DNA of 64,000 nucleotides from assembly GCF_000172795.2 (NCBI RefSeq), contig NZ_CP020947.1, positions 1,491,001 through 1,555,000 on the forward strand. The letters are read 5' to 3'. The notes below the pieces were generated by a model that did no database searches, was not told the DNA's origin, and was given only the letters and a program-made list of their open reading frames with translations. Position 1 is the first letter of the stretch; every line of letters starts with the position of its first letter. Both the position numbers and the translations under genes were made by a program. Positions 56,018 through 64,000 of the stretch are shown here, one piece after another. Source of the stretch: Rhizobium sp. CIAT894. Its GTDB lineage: Bacteria; Pseudomonadota; Alphaproteobacteria; Rhizobiales; Rhizobiaceae.

Positions 56018-57199
56018 CTAAGAAATATTTACGAGGCGGCGGGCATTGCCCGGCCGGCGTGCGGGATCGACGAGCTCATGGTATAATTTCAAGACATCGC
56101 GCGCCATGACGGCGGAGGAAAACACCGCCTTCACCGCCTCCGGCTTCGGCATCGTTCTGGCGTGCCAGTCGGGTGTGCTCAGCGTTTCCGCCATGACGCG
56201 GGCGAGATCGTCGGAATTGCCGGCCTCGACCAGTGCCGCGCTGTCTGCGCCGAGCACTTCGGGAATGCCGCCGACACGGCTGGCGATGATCGTCTTGCCG
56301 GCGCCGAGCCCCTCGAGCACGATATAGGGCATGGCTTCGGCGCGCGAGGGAACGACGAGGTTCTGCGCCATGGCGAAAGCTTCGTGGACGCGCATCGCCG
56401 GCAGCATGCCGATACGCTTGCCGAGGCCGCGTTCGACCATCATTTCGCGGTAGCGGTCGCGATCCGGGCCGTCGCCGATCATCAGCGCCGACAGCGGCCT
56501 GCCGAGCAGCCGCTCGGTCTTGGCGAAGGCATCGACAAACAGATCGGGACCCTTGAGGTCCCGGAGCATTCCGACATAGATGAAATGTACGGCATCCGAG
56601 CGGGTGGGGATCGGCTCGAAATCGCGCTCGCCGATGCCGTTATAGATCAGTTTGGTCTTCGTCCGCGGTTTGCCCACCTTGCGCGTATAGGTGTCGCGCT
56701 CATATTCGCAGATGAAGACCAGCGCATCGGTGAAATATTCCTGCAGGCGCTCCATCCTGAGGACGAACTGTCCACCGAGCGAGGAGCGCGAATAATGCAG
56801 GCTTCCGCCATGCGCGGTATAGAGGCGGGCTACGCGATACCTGTTCACCCGCAGGGCTGAGCCGGCAAGTCGCGCGAGCACGCCGCCCTTGGCGCCGTGC
56901 CCGTGCAGCACATCCGGCCGCAAACTTTTGATTTTCTTATACGTATCCCACATCGTCGCAATGTCGGACGGGCTGATCGAGCGCCGGATCGGCACGCGTG
57001 TCAGGCCGAGCGAGAGATAGGGTCTTATATCGTCGAACAGGCTGTCCTCGTATTCGCCGCCGGTCGAGCTGTCGCAGAGGATGCCGATCTCGTGGCCGGC
57101 CTTGCTGTGCTCCTCGACAAGATCGCGGACATGGCGGAAGATCCCGCCGACCGGCGACCTGAAGCAATGGAGGATGCGGAGCGGCTGTTGTTTTGTCAT
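56018..57199 (-). CDS. Glycosyltransferase, GT4 family
   Basis: 393 residues, GT-B fold. GGIFRHVRDLVEEHSKAGHE in the N-domain, VHFIYVGMLRDLKGPDLFV and EAMPYIVLEGLGAGK (donor-site E-x7-E type) in the C-domain. Adds one sugar of the repeat unit. It lies 3 nt downstream of the OPX gene and 45 nt before the phosphotransferase gene, all on the minus strand. Confidence 0.9.
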   Translation of the reverse strand: MTKQQPLRILHCFRSPVGGIFRHVRDLVEEHSKAGHEIGILCDSSTGGEYEDSLFDDIRPYLSLGLTRVPIRRSISPSDIATMWDTYKKIKSLRPDVLHGHGAKGGVLARLAGSALRVNRYRVARLYTAHGGSLHYSRSSLGGQFVLRMERLQEYFTDALVFICEYERDTYTRKVGKPRTKTKLIYNGIGERDFEPIPTRSDAVHFIYVGMLRDLKGPDLFVDAFAKTERLLGRPLSALMIGDGPDRDRYREMMVERGLGKRIGMLPAMRVHEAFAMAQNLVVPSRAEAMPYIVLEGLGAGKTIIASRVGGIPEVLGADSAALVEAGNSDDLARVMAETLSTPDWHARTMPKPEAVKAVFSSAVMARDVLKLYHELVDPARRPGNARRLVNIS

Positions 57200-57202
57200 C
57201 GC

Positions 57203-57778
57203 TCAAAAGAGCCGTTCGCGGACGTAGATCGTGTCGCCGGCGATGATCGGCCCCGATATGTTGATGCGGCCGGTCAGCACCTGTCCGTTGATCTTGCGGG
57301 TGACGTCGACCATGTTCTGGTTGGCGCGGCTGGTAAAGCCGCCGGCAACTGCGATGGCATTCTGCACCGTCATGCCGGGGACATAGGCATACTGGCCGGG
57401 CTGGCCGACTTCACCCATGAGGAAGATCGAACGGTAGCGATCGACATCGATGGTGACGTCGGGATCGCGAAGATAGCCCTGCTGCAGTTTCTGGGCAATC
57501 TGCCCCGAGAGTTGCTGCAGGGTCCGGCCGCGGGCAGGGACCTGGCCGATGAGCGGGAAGGCGATATAACCGGCCTGATCCACCGTATAGGTGTTGGTCA
57601 GGCTCTGCTGGTCGAAAACGGTCACACGCAACCGATCGCCGCTGTCGAGCGTATAGGGCTGGATGGTCGCCTCGTTAAAGGCCTTCGGCGCCGGCTTATA
57701 CGTCGTGCAGCCGCCCAATGCCGCCGTCATGGCTGCAAGGCTCAGGGCCAGAAGAATCTTGGGCTGGACGACAGACAT
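57203..57778 (-). CDS. Outer-membrane polysaccharide export lipoprotein (Wza/OPX)
   Basis: 191 residues. Lipobox C24 (TAALGGC). Poly-export domain (about 38-115) with DSGDRLRVTVFDQQSL and an SLBB domain with FLMGEVGQPGQYAYVPGM. Shorter than Wza of group 1 capsules. It forms the export channel with the co-polymerase encoded divergently. Confidence 0.93.
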   Translation of the reverse strand: MSVVQPKILLALSLAAMTAALGGCTTYKPAPKAFNEATIQPYTLDSGDRLRVTVFDQQSLTNTYTVDQAGYIAFPLIGQVPARGRTLQQLSGQIAQKLQQGYLRDPDVTIDVDRYRSIFLMGEVGQPGQYAYVPGMTVQNAIAVAGGFTSRANQNMVDVTRKINGQVLTGRINISGPIIAGDTIYVRERLF

Positions 57779-57968
57779 CCGTTCGTGCTCACAGAAAATG
57801 AACTTGGTAGAGCCGTTATCGATCCGTTAGGGTTAATGCCCGGTAAAGGCCGCTTGCAATTTCCCGCGTTCCTTCACCCGAGTTGCTCATTACTCTGCGA
57901 GGTTGCCATTAACCGTTGAGTTACCATGGTCGTTTACGCTTGCGGCACCTTTGTTGTGGAGTAAGAGC

Positions 57969-60137
57969 ATGTCCGGCGTAGTGCGTGATCAGGATGTGGA
58001 CATCGACCTCGGCCAGTTGGTCCGCGCCGTCTGGGCGCGGCGGCTCAGGATTTTGACGATTACTCTCGTAGGGGCGGGCGTCGCCTTTGCCGGCGCCAAG
58101 ATCATGTCGCCGCAATATCGCAGCGAAACGCGCGTCCTGATCGAACCCCGCGCGCCGGCCTTTGCCAGCACCCAGCAGGTCAACGACGCCGGCGCCGGTC
58201 CGCTGATGGATGAACTGAATATCGCAAGCCAAGTGCAATTGCTGCAATCGGCCGATCTTCTCAAGAAGGTCATCAATGACCTGAAGCTCTACAACCTGCC
58301 GGAATTCGACGATGCCGCCAACGGCTCGGCGATGGCCAGCATCCTGGTGAAGCTGCATCTGAAAAAGAACCCGCTGGAAAATCCGCCGGAAGAGCGGGTG
58401 ATCGACGCCTTCGTCGAACGCCTGCAGGTCTACCAGGTGCCGGGTTCGCGCGTCATCGGCATCAGTTTCACCTCGAAGGACCCGAAGCTCGCCGCCGCCA
58501 TTCCGAACGCCATGGCGAATGTCTATCTGTCGACGCAGAGCGGCGCCAAGCTCGATTCCAATTCCGAAGCGACGCGTTGGCTGGAGCCGGAGATCGAGGG
58601 CCTGCGCCGCAAGGTCAGCGAAGCCGAGCAGAAGGTCGCCGAATACCGAACCTCGCACGGGCTGCTGCAGACGAACGGCACGACCACCTTTCCGGCCCAG
58701 CAGCTGAACGATATCTCCGCCGAGCTGACCCGCGTGCGCGGCGACAAGGCCAATGCCGAGGCGAGGGCGCAGGCCGTGCGCAATGCGCTGTCTTCGGGCG
58801 AGGCCTCCGATACGCTGCCCGACATCATGTCTTCACAAGCGATCCAGCGGTTGAAGGCGACGGAATCCGGCTTGCAGTCGCAAATATCCGATCTGCAGAC
58901 CAGCCTTCTCAACAGTCATCCGCGGCTGAAAAGCCTGCGCGCCCAGCTTTCCGACATCCGGGGCCAGATCCGCCAGGAAACGCAGAAGATCCTGGCGAGC
59001 ATCGAAAACGAGTCCAAGGTCGCGGATCTGCGCGCCAGCGAACTCGAGCGCCAGTCGGCCACAGTGCAGGCCAACAGCGCCCGCGCCGGCGAAGACGAGG
59101 TCGGTCTCAATGCGCTGGAACGCGAGGCCACCGCCCAGCGCCAGCTGCTCGAAACCTATCTGGTGCGCTACCGCGAGGCCGCGTCCCGCGCCGACAGCAA
59201 TTCGAGCCCGGCCGATGCCCGAATCGTTTCCAAGGCGATCGAGCCGGTCGATCCCTATTTCCCGAAGGTGGTGCCGATCGTCGTCGTCGCCGCCGTCGCG
59301 ACGCTGATCATGAGCGCCATTATCACCATGCTTGCCGAACTTTTCAGCGGCCGGGCGCTCCGCCCCGTCGATGCGTCTCCTGCGGCAGTCGAGGTGGAAG
59401 CGGTCGCCGAGGAGAAGGATGTACCGCAGGCCGCGCCGATCGCAGCAGTGGCCAGAAAGCCTGTCCGGCCGAGCATGCTCGCGATGGTCGCTGACGAAGA
59501 GGATACGGTCGAGGACGTGCTGGCTGGTGACGAGGCAGTCGAAGACGACAACGAATTCTCCGTCGCCTCGGTTGCTGACTATCTCAGCGACAGCCGCGCG
59601 CCGCTGGCCATCGCGATATCTCCGACCGGTGACGACGGCTCGGCGGCGACAGTCTCGCTGACCCGCATGCTCGCCGATGCCGGCCGCCGCGTTATTCTGA
59701 TCGACATGACCGGTTCCGGCTACCCCACAGAACTGATGGCCGAGGATCAGGCCGCTCTTGGCGTGACCGATCTGCTGTGCGGCGAGGCCGCCTTCGGCGA
59801 CACCATCCACGGCGACCGCCTTTCCGATGCCCATCTCATCCCGCAGGGCCGAAGCGACGTGCGCCGCGCCATGCGCGGTGTCGATCGGCTGTCGCTGCTG
59901 CTCGATGCGCTCGCCGCCGCCTATGACCTCGTGGTGGTCGAATGCGGCTCGGCCGATGTCGCCGGCGTCTCGCGGCTGACGCGCAGCCGGGATGTCGAAA
60001 TCATCCTCTCGCTGCCTGAGCTCGAGGAGACCGTTTTCGTGGCGCTGATGACGGAATTTCAGGCTGCGGGCTACGAACGCGTCGTGCTGATGTCGGGCGG
60101 CGACGGGGCTGAGCAGACGCTCGGCCAGGCGGCCTGA
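57969..60137 (+). CDS. Wzc/ExoP-like polysaccharide co-polymerase with degenerate kinase domain
   Basis: 722 residues. Helix 1 near 30-48, Wzz domain, coiled coil (about 200-400), helix 2 (about 432-458), then a BY-kinase-like domain (about 545-715). Its P-loop reads SPTGDDGSAATVS and lacks the lysine of Walker A; the A' motif LIDMT lacks the second aspartate; the C-terminus has no tyrosine cluster. It probably controls chain length without kinase activity. Divergent from the OPX gene. Confidence 0.9.
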   Translation: MSGVVRDQDVDIDLGQLVRAVWARRLRILTITLVGAGVAFAGAKIMSPQYRSETRVLIEPRAPAFASTQQVNDAGAGPLMDELNIASQVQLLQSADLLKKVINDLKLYNLPEFDDAANGSAMASILVKLHLKKNPLENPPEERVIDAFVERLQVYQVPGSRVIGISFTSKDPKLAAAIPNAMANVYLSTQSGAKLDSNSEATRWLEPEIEGLRRKVSEAEQKVAEYRTSHGLLQTNGTTTFPAQQLNDISAELTRVRGDKANAEARAQAVRNALSSGEASDTLPDIMSSQAIQRLKATESGLQSQISDLQTSLLNSHPRLKSLRAQLSDIRGQIRQETQKILASIENESKVADLRASELERQSATVQANSARAGEDEVGLNALEREATAQRQLLETYLVRYREAASRADSNSSPADARIVSKAIEPVDPYFPKVVPIVVVAAVATLIMSAIITMLAELFSGRALRPVDASPAAVEVEAVAEEKDVPQAAPIAAVARKPVRPSMLAMVADEEDTVEDVLAGDEAVEDDNEFSVASVADYLSDSRAPLAIAISPTGDDGSAATVSLTRMLADAGRRVILIDMTGSGYPTELMAEDQAALGVTDLLCGEAAFGDTIHGDRLSDAHLIPQGRSDVRRAMRGVDRLSLLLDALAAAYDLVVVECGSADVAGVSRLTRSRDVEIILSLPELEETVFVALMTEFQAAGYERVVLMSGGDGAEQTLGQAA

Positions 60138-60224
60138 AGCATGTCGTGCAAAAGTGTGCAGCGGTTTTCCCAGGCAAAGCGCGAAGCGCTTTTGCCGCAA
60201 CGACATGCGTAAGACAAAGACCGC
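60138..60224 (+). repeat. Palindromic repeat (family B)
   Basis: Begins AGCATGTCGTGCAAAAGTG and ends near CGACATGCGTAAGACAAAG. Contains GCGGTTTTCCCAGG and GCGAAGCGCTTTTGCCG (60159-60195). It starts directly after the stop of the co-polymerase gene and reaches the end of the convergent gene. Confidence 0.85.
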
Positions 60225-61466
60225 TTAGCCGATCTGCGCCCGGATGCTCTGGGCGAATTTGTAGAGCTTGGGGCGCGCTTTGATATGCGCCTTGCCGCGG
60301 GTGACGATCCGGTGCGCCGCACCGGCAGCGACGCCCAACGGCGAGACCGGCAGCACCACGTCGTAATGCGCGGTCTCCACAGGCGCCCAGGAACGCTTGT
60401 AGGTCTGGTCGCCGAGGCCGAAATCGAACAGCGCGATACCCTTGTCATGCAGTCCCGAGATACTCTGCCAATAGAGGAATTCGCCGGGGCTCGCGTCCGG
60501 CACCAGTTCTTCGTCGATCGCGCCGAACTGGCAGATGATGTGGTCGCCCTTGCGTGAAACCCCTGAAATCGCGGCGACGCGGCCCTGATGTTCGCCCTTG
60601 AGCCGCAGCACATGCATCTGCAGCCCAAAATATCGGTTGGCGTCATCCAGCTTGTCGATAAGGCCGTGCAGGAAGGCTTGGGTCTCCTTGTCGGCGAAGA
60701 CGTCAGGCAGGCCGAGGCTGGCGAAGCGGGCGCTCTTCAGCCGGAAGAACGTATCGAGCAGGCCGTGTTGCTCTTCCGGTGTCTCGGGAACAAGGTATTC
60801 GAAGCCGCCGGCCGCCTCGAGACGTTTCGACTGAACACGGAATTTCTTGCGCCGGTTCTTGGCGTTGAGCTGCTTCAGCGTCTCTTCGAAAGTGGAGAGG
60901 AACGGCAGCTGGTAGGCGTGATTCTGGTTTTGCACCATCGGCAGCCCCGCAAGCGGGCTCTGCCGCCCGCGCCATTCCAGCGGAATGTTCTGCAAGAGCA
61001 GCAGATCGGCGCGGCCCTTCAGCGCCTGCCGGAGCCGGCCGGCGAAGTCGTCGGGATCAATGGTTCCACCGGTTTCGGCGAAGCCTTCCGAGAACAAGCC
61101 GGTATTGATGTTGCTGTGATCGGCGGCGATGAATTTTGCGACCGCAAGCCCGCGGGACTTGACGATCTCGACCGGTAGAATGAAAGCGGCCTGGCCGGCA
61201 TAGGTGCCTTTGAGGATCGTCAGCGGCCGTTGAAAGGCGTTCACCCAGGCGGCGCACCAGTCATAACTCTGATGCAGTGACTGGAGATTGTCGCGCTCCA
61301 GCGCCCGCCATTCCTCCTCCAGCGGCTGCATCGCGTCGAAAACACTGATGTCGACTTCGGCCATCGCGAGTTTCATGCTCAGCTGGCGCAGGCGCGAAAT
61401 GGCCGTCTGGGCCAGCGCCCCGTCTTCCGACGGCTGTTCATGAACATCGAGCTTTTGCGTCTGCAC
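60225..61466 (-). CDS. CelD/BcsL-like GNAT acyltransferase
   Basis: 413 residues. Acetyltransf_6 type (CelD): LNAKNRRKKFRVQSKRLE in the middle, AISGVSRKGDHIICQFGAID and PGEFLYWQSISGLHDKGIALF near 300-345. Such proteins acylate polysaccharides or their precursors. Linked to the OPX/PCP locus; acylation of that polymer is likely. No signal peptide. Confidence 0.86.
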   Translation of the reverse strand: MQTQKLDVHEQPSEDGALAQTAISRLRQLSMKLAMAEVDISVFDAMQPLEEEWRALERDNLQSLHQSYDWCAAWVNAFQRPLTILKGTYAGQAAFILPVEIVKSRGLAVAKFIAADHSNINTGLFSEGFAETGGTIDPDDFAGRLRQALKGRADLLLLQNIPLEWRGRQSPLAGLPMVQNQNHAYQLPFLSTFEETLKQLNAKNRRKKFRVQSKRLEAAGGFEYLVPETPEEQHGLLDTFFRLKSARFASLGLPDVFADKETQAFLHGLIDKLDDANRYFGLQMHVLRLKGEHQGRVAAISGVSRKGDHIICQFGAIDEELVPDASPGEFLYWQSISGLHDKGIALFDFGLGDQTYKRSWAPVETAHYDVVLPVSPLGVAAGAAHRIVTRGKAHIKARPKLYKFAQSIRAQIG

Positions 61467-61585
61467 GGGTTTTCTCCGGTCAAGAATGCTGAACGGGAAA
61501 GTAGGAATGCAGGACGTATATTTGGTTTACTCGCAGGCGATGGGCGAGGTTTTCCGGCGATCACGGTTATTCGGCCGTTAATGGC

Positions 61586-61795
61586 CTATTGCTGCCGCGG
61601 CCCGGCCATCCATTTGATGATCACCATTGCCGGCAGGACCCAGAGCAGGCCGGTCAGCAGGAAATAGAGCAGGTGCCCCCACCAGGGCGCGTTGCCGAGC
61701 GTTGCCACTGCGATCGTATTCGCCACCAGCGCATAGGCGAGCACGAGCACGATGATAAGGATCGTGCCGATGAATTTGCGGAGGCGGACGGGCAT
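61586..61795 (-). CDS. DUF2842 protein
   Basis: 69 residues, two membrane helices (about 8-30 and 37-60). Matches the short DUF2842 family found next to ctaA in alphaproteobacteria. Divergent from ctaA. Function unknown; perhaps related to cytochrome oxidase maturation. Confidence 0.88.
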   Translation of the reverse strand: MPVRLRKFIGTILIIVLVLAYALVANTIAVATLGNAPWWGHLLYFLLTGLLWVLPAMVIIKWMAGPRQQ

Positions 61796-61910
61796 CGGTT
61801 ATCTCTCGGAAGGGGCGGGACGAACCGGCGCGACGGCATGCCGCAAAGGTTCGGGGCTTGTTTTGCATGAGCCGGTGGGGCAAATCAACTGCCGGATAGA
61901 AGGAGACATC

Positions 61911-63014
61911 ATGGCCGTCGCAAACTTGACCACGGAACAGGCGATCCTGAGCGAAGTGCGCAAGCAGAACCGCGACCGCCGCGCCTTGCGCTTCTGGCTT
62001 GGTTTCGTGCTTTTGGCGCTCTTCTGTCTCGTGCTCGTCGGCGGCGCCACGCGGCTGACCAATTCCGGCCTGTCGATCACCGAATGGAAGCCGATCCACG
62101 GCGTCATCCCGCCGCTCTCGGCGGCCGAATGGGAAGAGGAATTCCGCCTCTACCAGCGTATTCCCGAATTTCAGCAATTGAACAGCTCGATGACTGTCGA
62201 GGAATTCAAAGGCATCTTCTGGTGGGAATGGGCACACCGGCTGATCGCCCGCGGCATCGGCGTGATCTTTGCGCTGCCGCTCCTCTATTTCTGGCTGACG
62301 GGGCGGATCGAAAAGCGCCTGCGCTGGCCGCTCCTGGGCATCCTGGCGCTTGGCGGCCTGCAGGGCTTCATCGGCTGGTGGATGGTATCGTCGGGCCTTT
62401 CCGTCCGCACCGATGTCAGCCAGTACCGGCTGGCGACGCATCTCGTCATGGCCTGCCTGATCTTTGCCGGCTGCATGTGGATCATGCGCGGGCTCTCGCC
62501 GCATTCGGACGATCCGGCCCCGGCCCGCAGCTCGCGCGGTTTTGCCGCCGCGATCGCCGTTTTCGCGCTGTTCCAGATCTATCTCGGCGCCTTGGTGGCG
62601 GGGCTCGACGCCGGCTTTTCCTTCAATACCTGGCCGCTGATGGATGGCGCCGTCATCCCATCGGATCTGCTGATCCAGCAGCCGTTCTGGATCAATGCCT
62701 TCGAGAACCCGAAGACGGTGCAGTTCATCCACCGCATCGGTGCCTATACGCTCTTCGCGCTGACCTTGATCAACATGGTGATCGCGCTTCGCGCCGCATC
62801 GTGGACCACCCATGCACGCCGCGCCGTGCTGCTCTTCTCTCTGGTGACGCTGCAGGCGGCGATCGGCATTGCCACGCTGCTGATGCAGGTGCCCCTTCAC
62901 TGGGGTCTGCTGCATCAGGCCGGCGCCCTGGTGGTTTTCGGTTTCGCCGTCGCCAACTGGCGCGGTTTTTACGGCGAATATCCGCACGCGATGGCGATCG
63001 CGGAACACGACTGA
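61911..63014 (+). CDS. ctaA: Heme A synthase (COX15/CtaA)
   Basis: 367 residues, eight membrane helices in two four-helix bundles. Heme-binding His in [35 protein letters not shown] and [13 protein letters not shown]. No cysteine pair in the first periplasmic loop, as in mitochondrial/alphaproteobacterial enzymes. Oxidises heme O to heme A for cytochrome oxidase. AAGGAG 6 nt before the ATG. Confidence 0.96.
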   Translation: MAVANLTTEQAILSEVRKQNRDRRALRFWLGFVLLALFCLVLVGGATRLTNSGLSITEWKPIHGVIPPLSAAEWEEEFRLYQRIPEFQQLNSSMTVEEFKGIFWWEWAHRLIARGIGVIFALPLLYFWLTGRIEKRLRWPLLGILALGGLQGFIGWWMVSSGLSVRTDVSQYRLATHLVMACLIFAGCMWIMRGLSPHSDDPAPARSSRGFAAAIAVFALFQIYLGALVAGLDAGFSFNTWPLMDGAVIPSDLLIQQPFWINAFENPKTVQFIHRIGAYTLFALTLINMVIALRAASWTTHARRAVLLFSLVTLQAAIGIATLLMQVPLHWGLLHQAGALVVFGFAVANWRGFYGEYPHAMAIAEHD

Positions 63015-63032
63015 AGCAGTGGCGTCAGGCGT

Positions 63033-63824
63033 TTAACGCAGCACCCCATCGAGCAACGGCATGCCGATGATCGCGGCGGCGGCGATCAGGATGTAGCAGG
63101 CGATGCGGAAGGTCCGTTCCTCGGCGAGCCCGAACAGTTTCGAGCCGCCGTAGAGCCCGACCGCATAACTCGGCAGGATGACGGCGGTGAGCGCGAAGAC
63201 GGCAGGTGCGAACAGTCCGCCGACATAATAGCTGATGGCGCTGAAGACGGACGAAATCGAGAAATAGAGAACGACATTCGCCCTGACGCGGGTGAAGTCG
63301 CTCTTGCCGCCAAGCCAGTAGGCGACGACAGGCGGTCCGCCAAGCTGTGCCGCGCCGCTGAAAAGGCCGGCGATCAGGCCGACGCCGCTGGTGAGCGGCG
63401 GCGACGGGGCGCCGTGATAGCGCCATCCCGAGGCGAGGAGTGCGAGCAGGCTGATCGCAATGACGGTGATGCTCCAGCGCAAGAGCAGCGGGTCGAGCAG
63501 CGCCAGCATTGCCGTACCGGCCGGCACGCCAAGCGCTGCACCCGCCGCCATGACGAAGACTTCTCGCCGGTTGGCGCCGCGCCAGGCTGGCGGGATCATT
63601 CCGAGTGACGCAATGCCGTCGATGACGAGCAGGATCGGCGAGATCAGTTTTGGACCGACGATCGCGCCGCCGAGCGGAACGAAGATCAATGCGGCGCCGA
63701 AGCCCGAAAATCCGCGGGCGAGCCCGGCGATGAACGCAAAGGCCATCAGCGCAGAGATGCTGTGGTCGGGCAGGGCTGCGGTAAACCATGCGTGCACGCC
63801 ATCGACGAGCGCATCGAGTGTCAT
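63033..63824 (-). CDS. TauE/SafE-family sulfite exporter-like protein
   Basis: 263 residues, about eight membrane helices, duplicated TauE pattern with FAFIAGLARGFSGFGAALIF and the second GLIAGLFSGAAQLGGPPVVAYW. Exports small anions such as sulfite or sulfonates. GGAG lies 9 nt before the chosen start. The frame continues open upstream through a repeat to 63998 but that part is repeat-encoded. Confidence 0.87.
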   Translation of the reverse strand: MTLDALVDGVHAWFTAALPDHSISALMAFAFIAGLARGFSGFGAALIFVPLGGAIVGPKLISPILLVIDGIASLGMIPPAWRGANRREVFVMAAGAALGVPAGTAMLALLDPLLLRWSITVIAISLLALLASGWRYHGAPSPPLTSGVGLIAGLFSGAAQLGGPPVVAYWLGGKSDFTRVRANVVLYFSISSVFSAISYYVGGLFAPAVFALTAVILPSYAVGLYGGSKLFGLAEERTFRIACYILIAAAAIIGMPLLDGVLR

Positions 63825-63839
63825 GACATCAGGCTCCGT

Positions 63840-63955
63840 GACTAGAGAAATTCCAGGAAAAGTGTGAAGCGGTTTTCCCAGGCAAAGCGAAATGCTTTTG
63901 CCGGGAATTGCGTAAAAACAAAAGGCAGAGCGGTTCTGCGCTTCGATGAAAAGCT
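63840..63955 (+). repeat. Palindromic repeat (family B)
   Basis: TAGAGAAATTCCAGGAAAAGTG followed by GCGGTTTTCCCAGG and ATGCTTTTGCCGGG. Same family as 48943-49097 and 60138-60224. It lies just upstream of the TauE gene. Bases 63956-64000 hold nothing I can support. Confidence 0.8.
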
Positions 63956-64000
63956 GAACCGCGCGATGGCATCGGCGGCGAGGAAGGCCCACTCTCATAG

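Overview
The window is 64 kb of chromosome from a fast-growing rhizobium, most like the Rhizobium etli / R. leguminosarum group. Evidence: high GC, a type III cellulose operon (bcsN-A-B-Z-K), the LdtR/LdtP pair, a K+-independent H+-pyrophosphatase, a class of HemB with aspartates in place of the zinc cysteines, CTTGAC-type promoters, and several families of interspersed palindromic repeats typical of Rhizobium (RIME-like and related). No rRNA, insertion sequence, prophage or CRISPR array was found. One tRNA (Pro-GGG) is present. The assignment to genus is inference from gene content.

Layout. 1-6 kb: 3' end of parC, an SRPBCC protein, an AbrB/Doc toxin-antitoxin pair, a drug/metabolite transporter, bpt, an RDD membrane protein and hemB. 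6-12.5 kb: ldtR and its likely target ldtP (L,D-transpeptidase), then glyA-nrdR-ribD-ribE in tight linkage; ribD carries an in-frame RIME-like repeat. 12.5-21 kb: a block of surface-sugar genes (five-gene operon: two-module glycosyltransferase, rfbC, rfbB, rfbD, rfbA; a divergent sugar aminotransferase) plus a GNAT protein, a cupin and a small exported protein. This block separates ribE from ribH. 21-30 kb: ribH-nusB, hppA, bamE, the cytochrome bc1 chaperone, DUF177, plsX-fabH, ihfA and a MerR regulator. 30-33 kb: a single-domain response regulator and a divergent hybrid histidine kinase, and a DUF1236 protein. 33-42.3 kb: the cellulose operon, with stop/start overlaps between bcsA, bcsB, bcsZ and bcsK. 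42.3-46 kb: a HAD phosphatase, tRNA-Pro, a methyltransferase, small conserved-looking genes and an XRE regulator.

46-53 kb: a carbohydrate-use locus: a ROK repressor divergent from a six-hairpin glycosidase, a GNAT gene, and a sugar ABC transporter (binding protein and two permeases) with no ATPase gene. 53-61.5 kb: a Wzx/Wzy-type polysaccharide locus (Wzy-like polymerase, polyprenyl-phosphate sugar transferase, GT4 glycosyltransferase, OPX lipoprotein, a Wzc-like co-polymerase with a ruined kinase P-loop, and a CelD-like acyltransferase). It resembles the unipolar-adhesin loci of related bacteria. 61.5-64 kb: DUF2842, ctaA (heme A synthase) and a TauE/SafE transporter.

Themes. Surface polysaccharide is the dominant accessory function: dTDP-rhamnose, cellulose, and a second exopolysaccharide or adhesin. 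The most unusual features are the repeat elements: one inside ribD, two supplying stop codons for GNAT genes, two extending reading frames at the 5' side of a gene, and a 47-bp tandem duplication of the 3' end of the polymerase gene.
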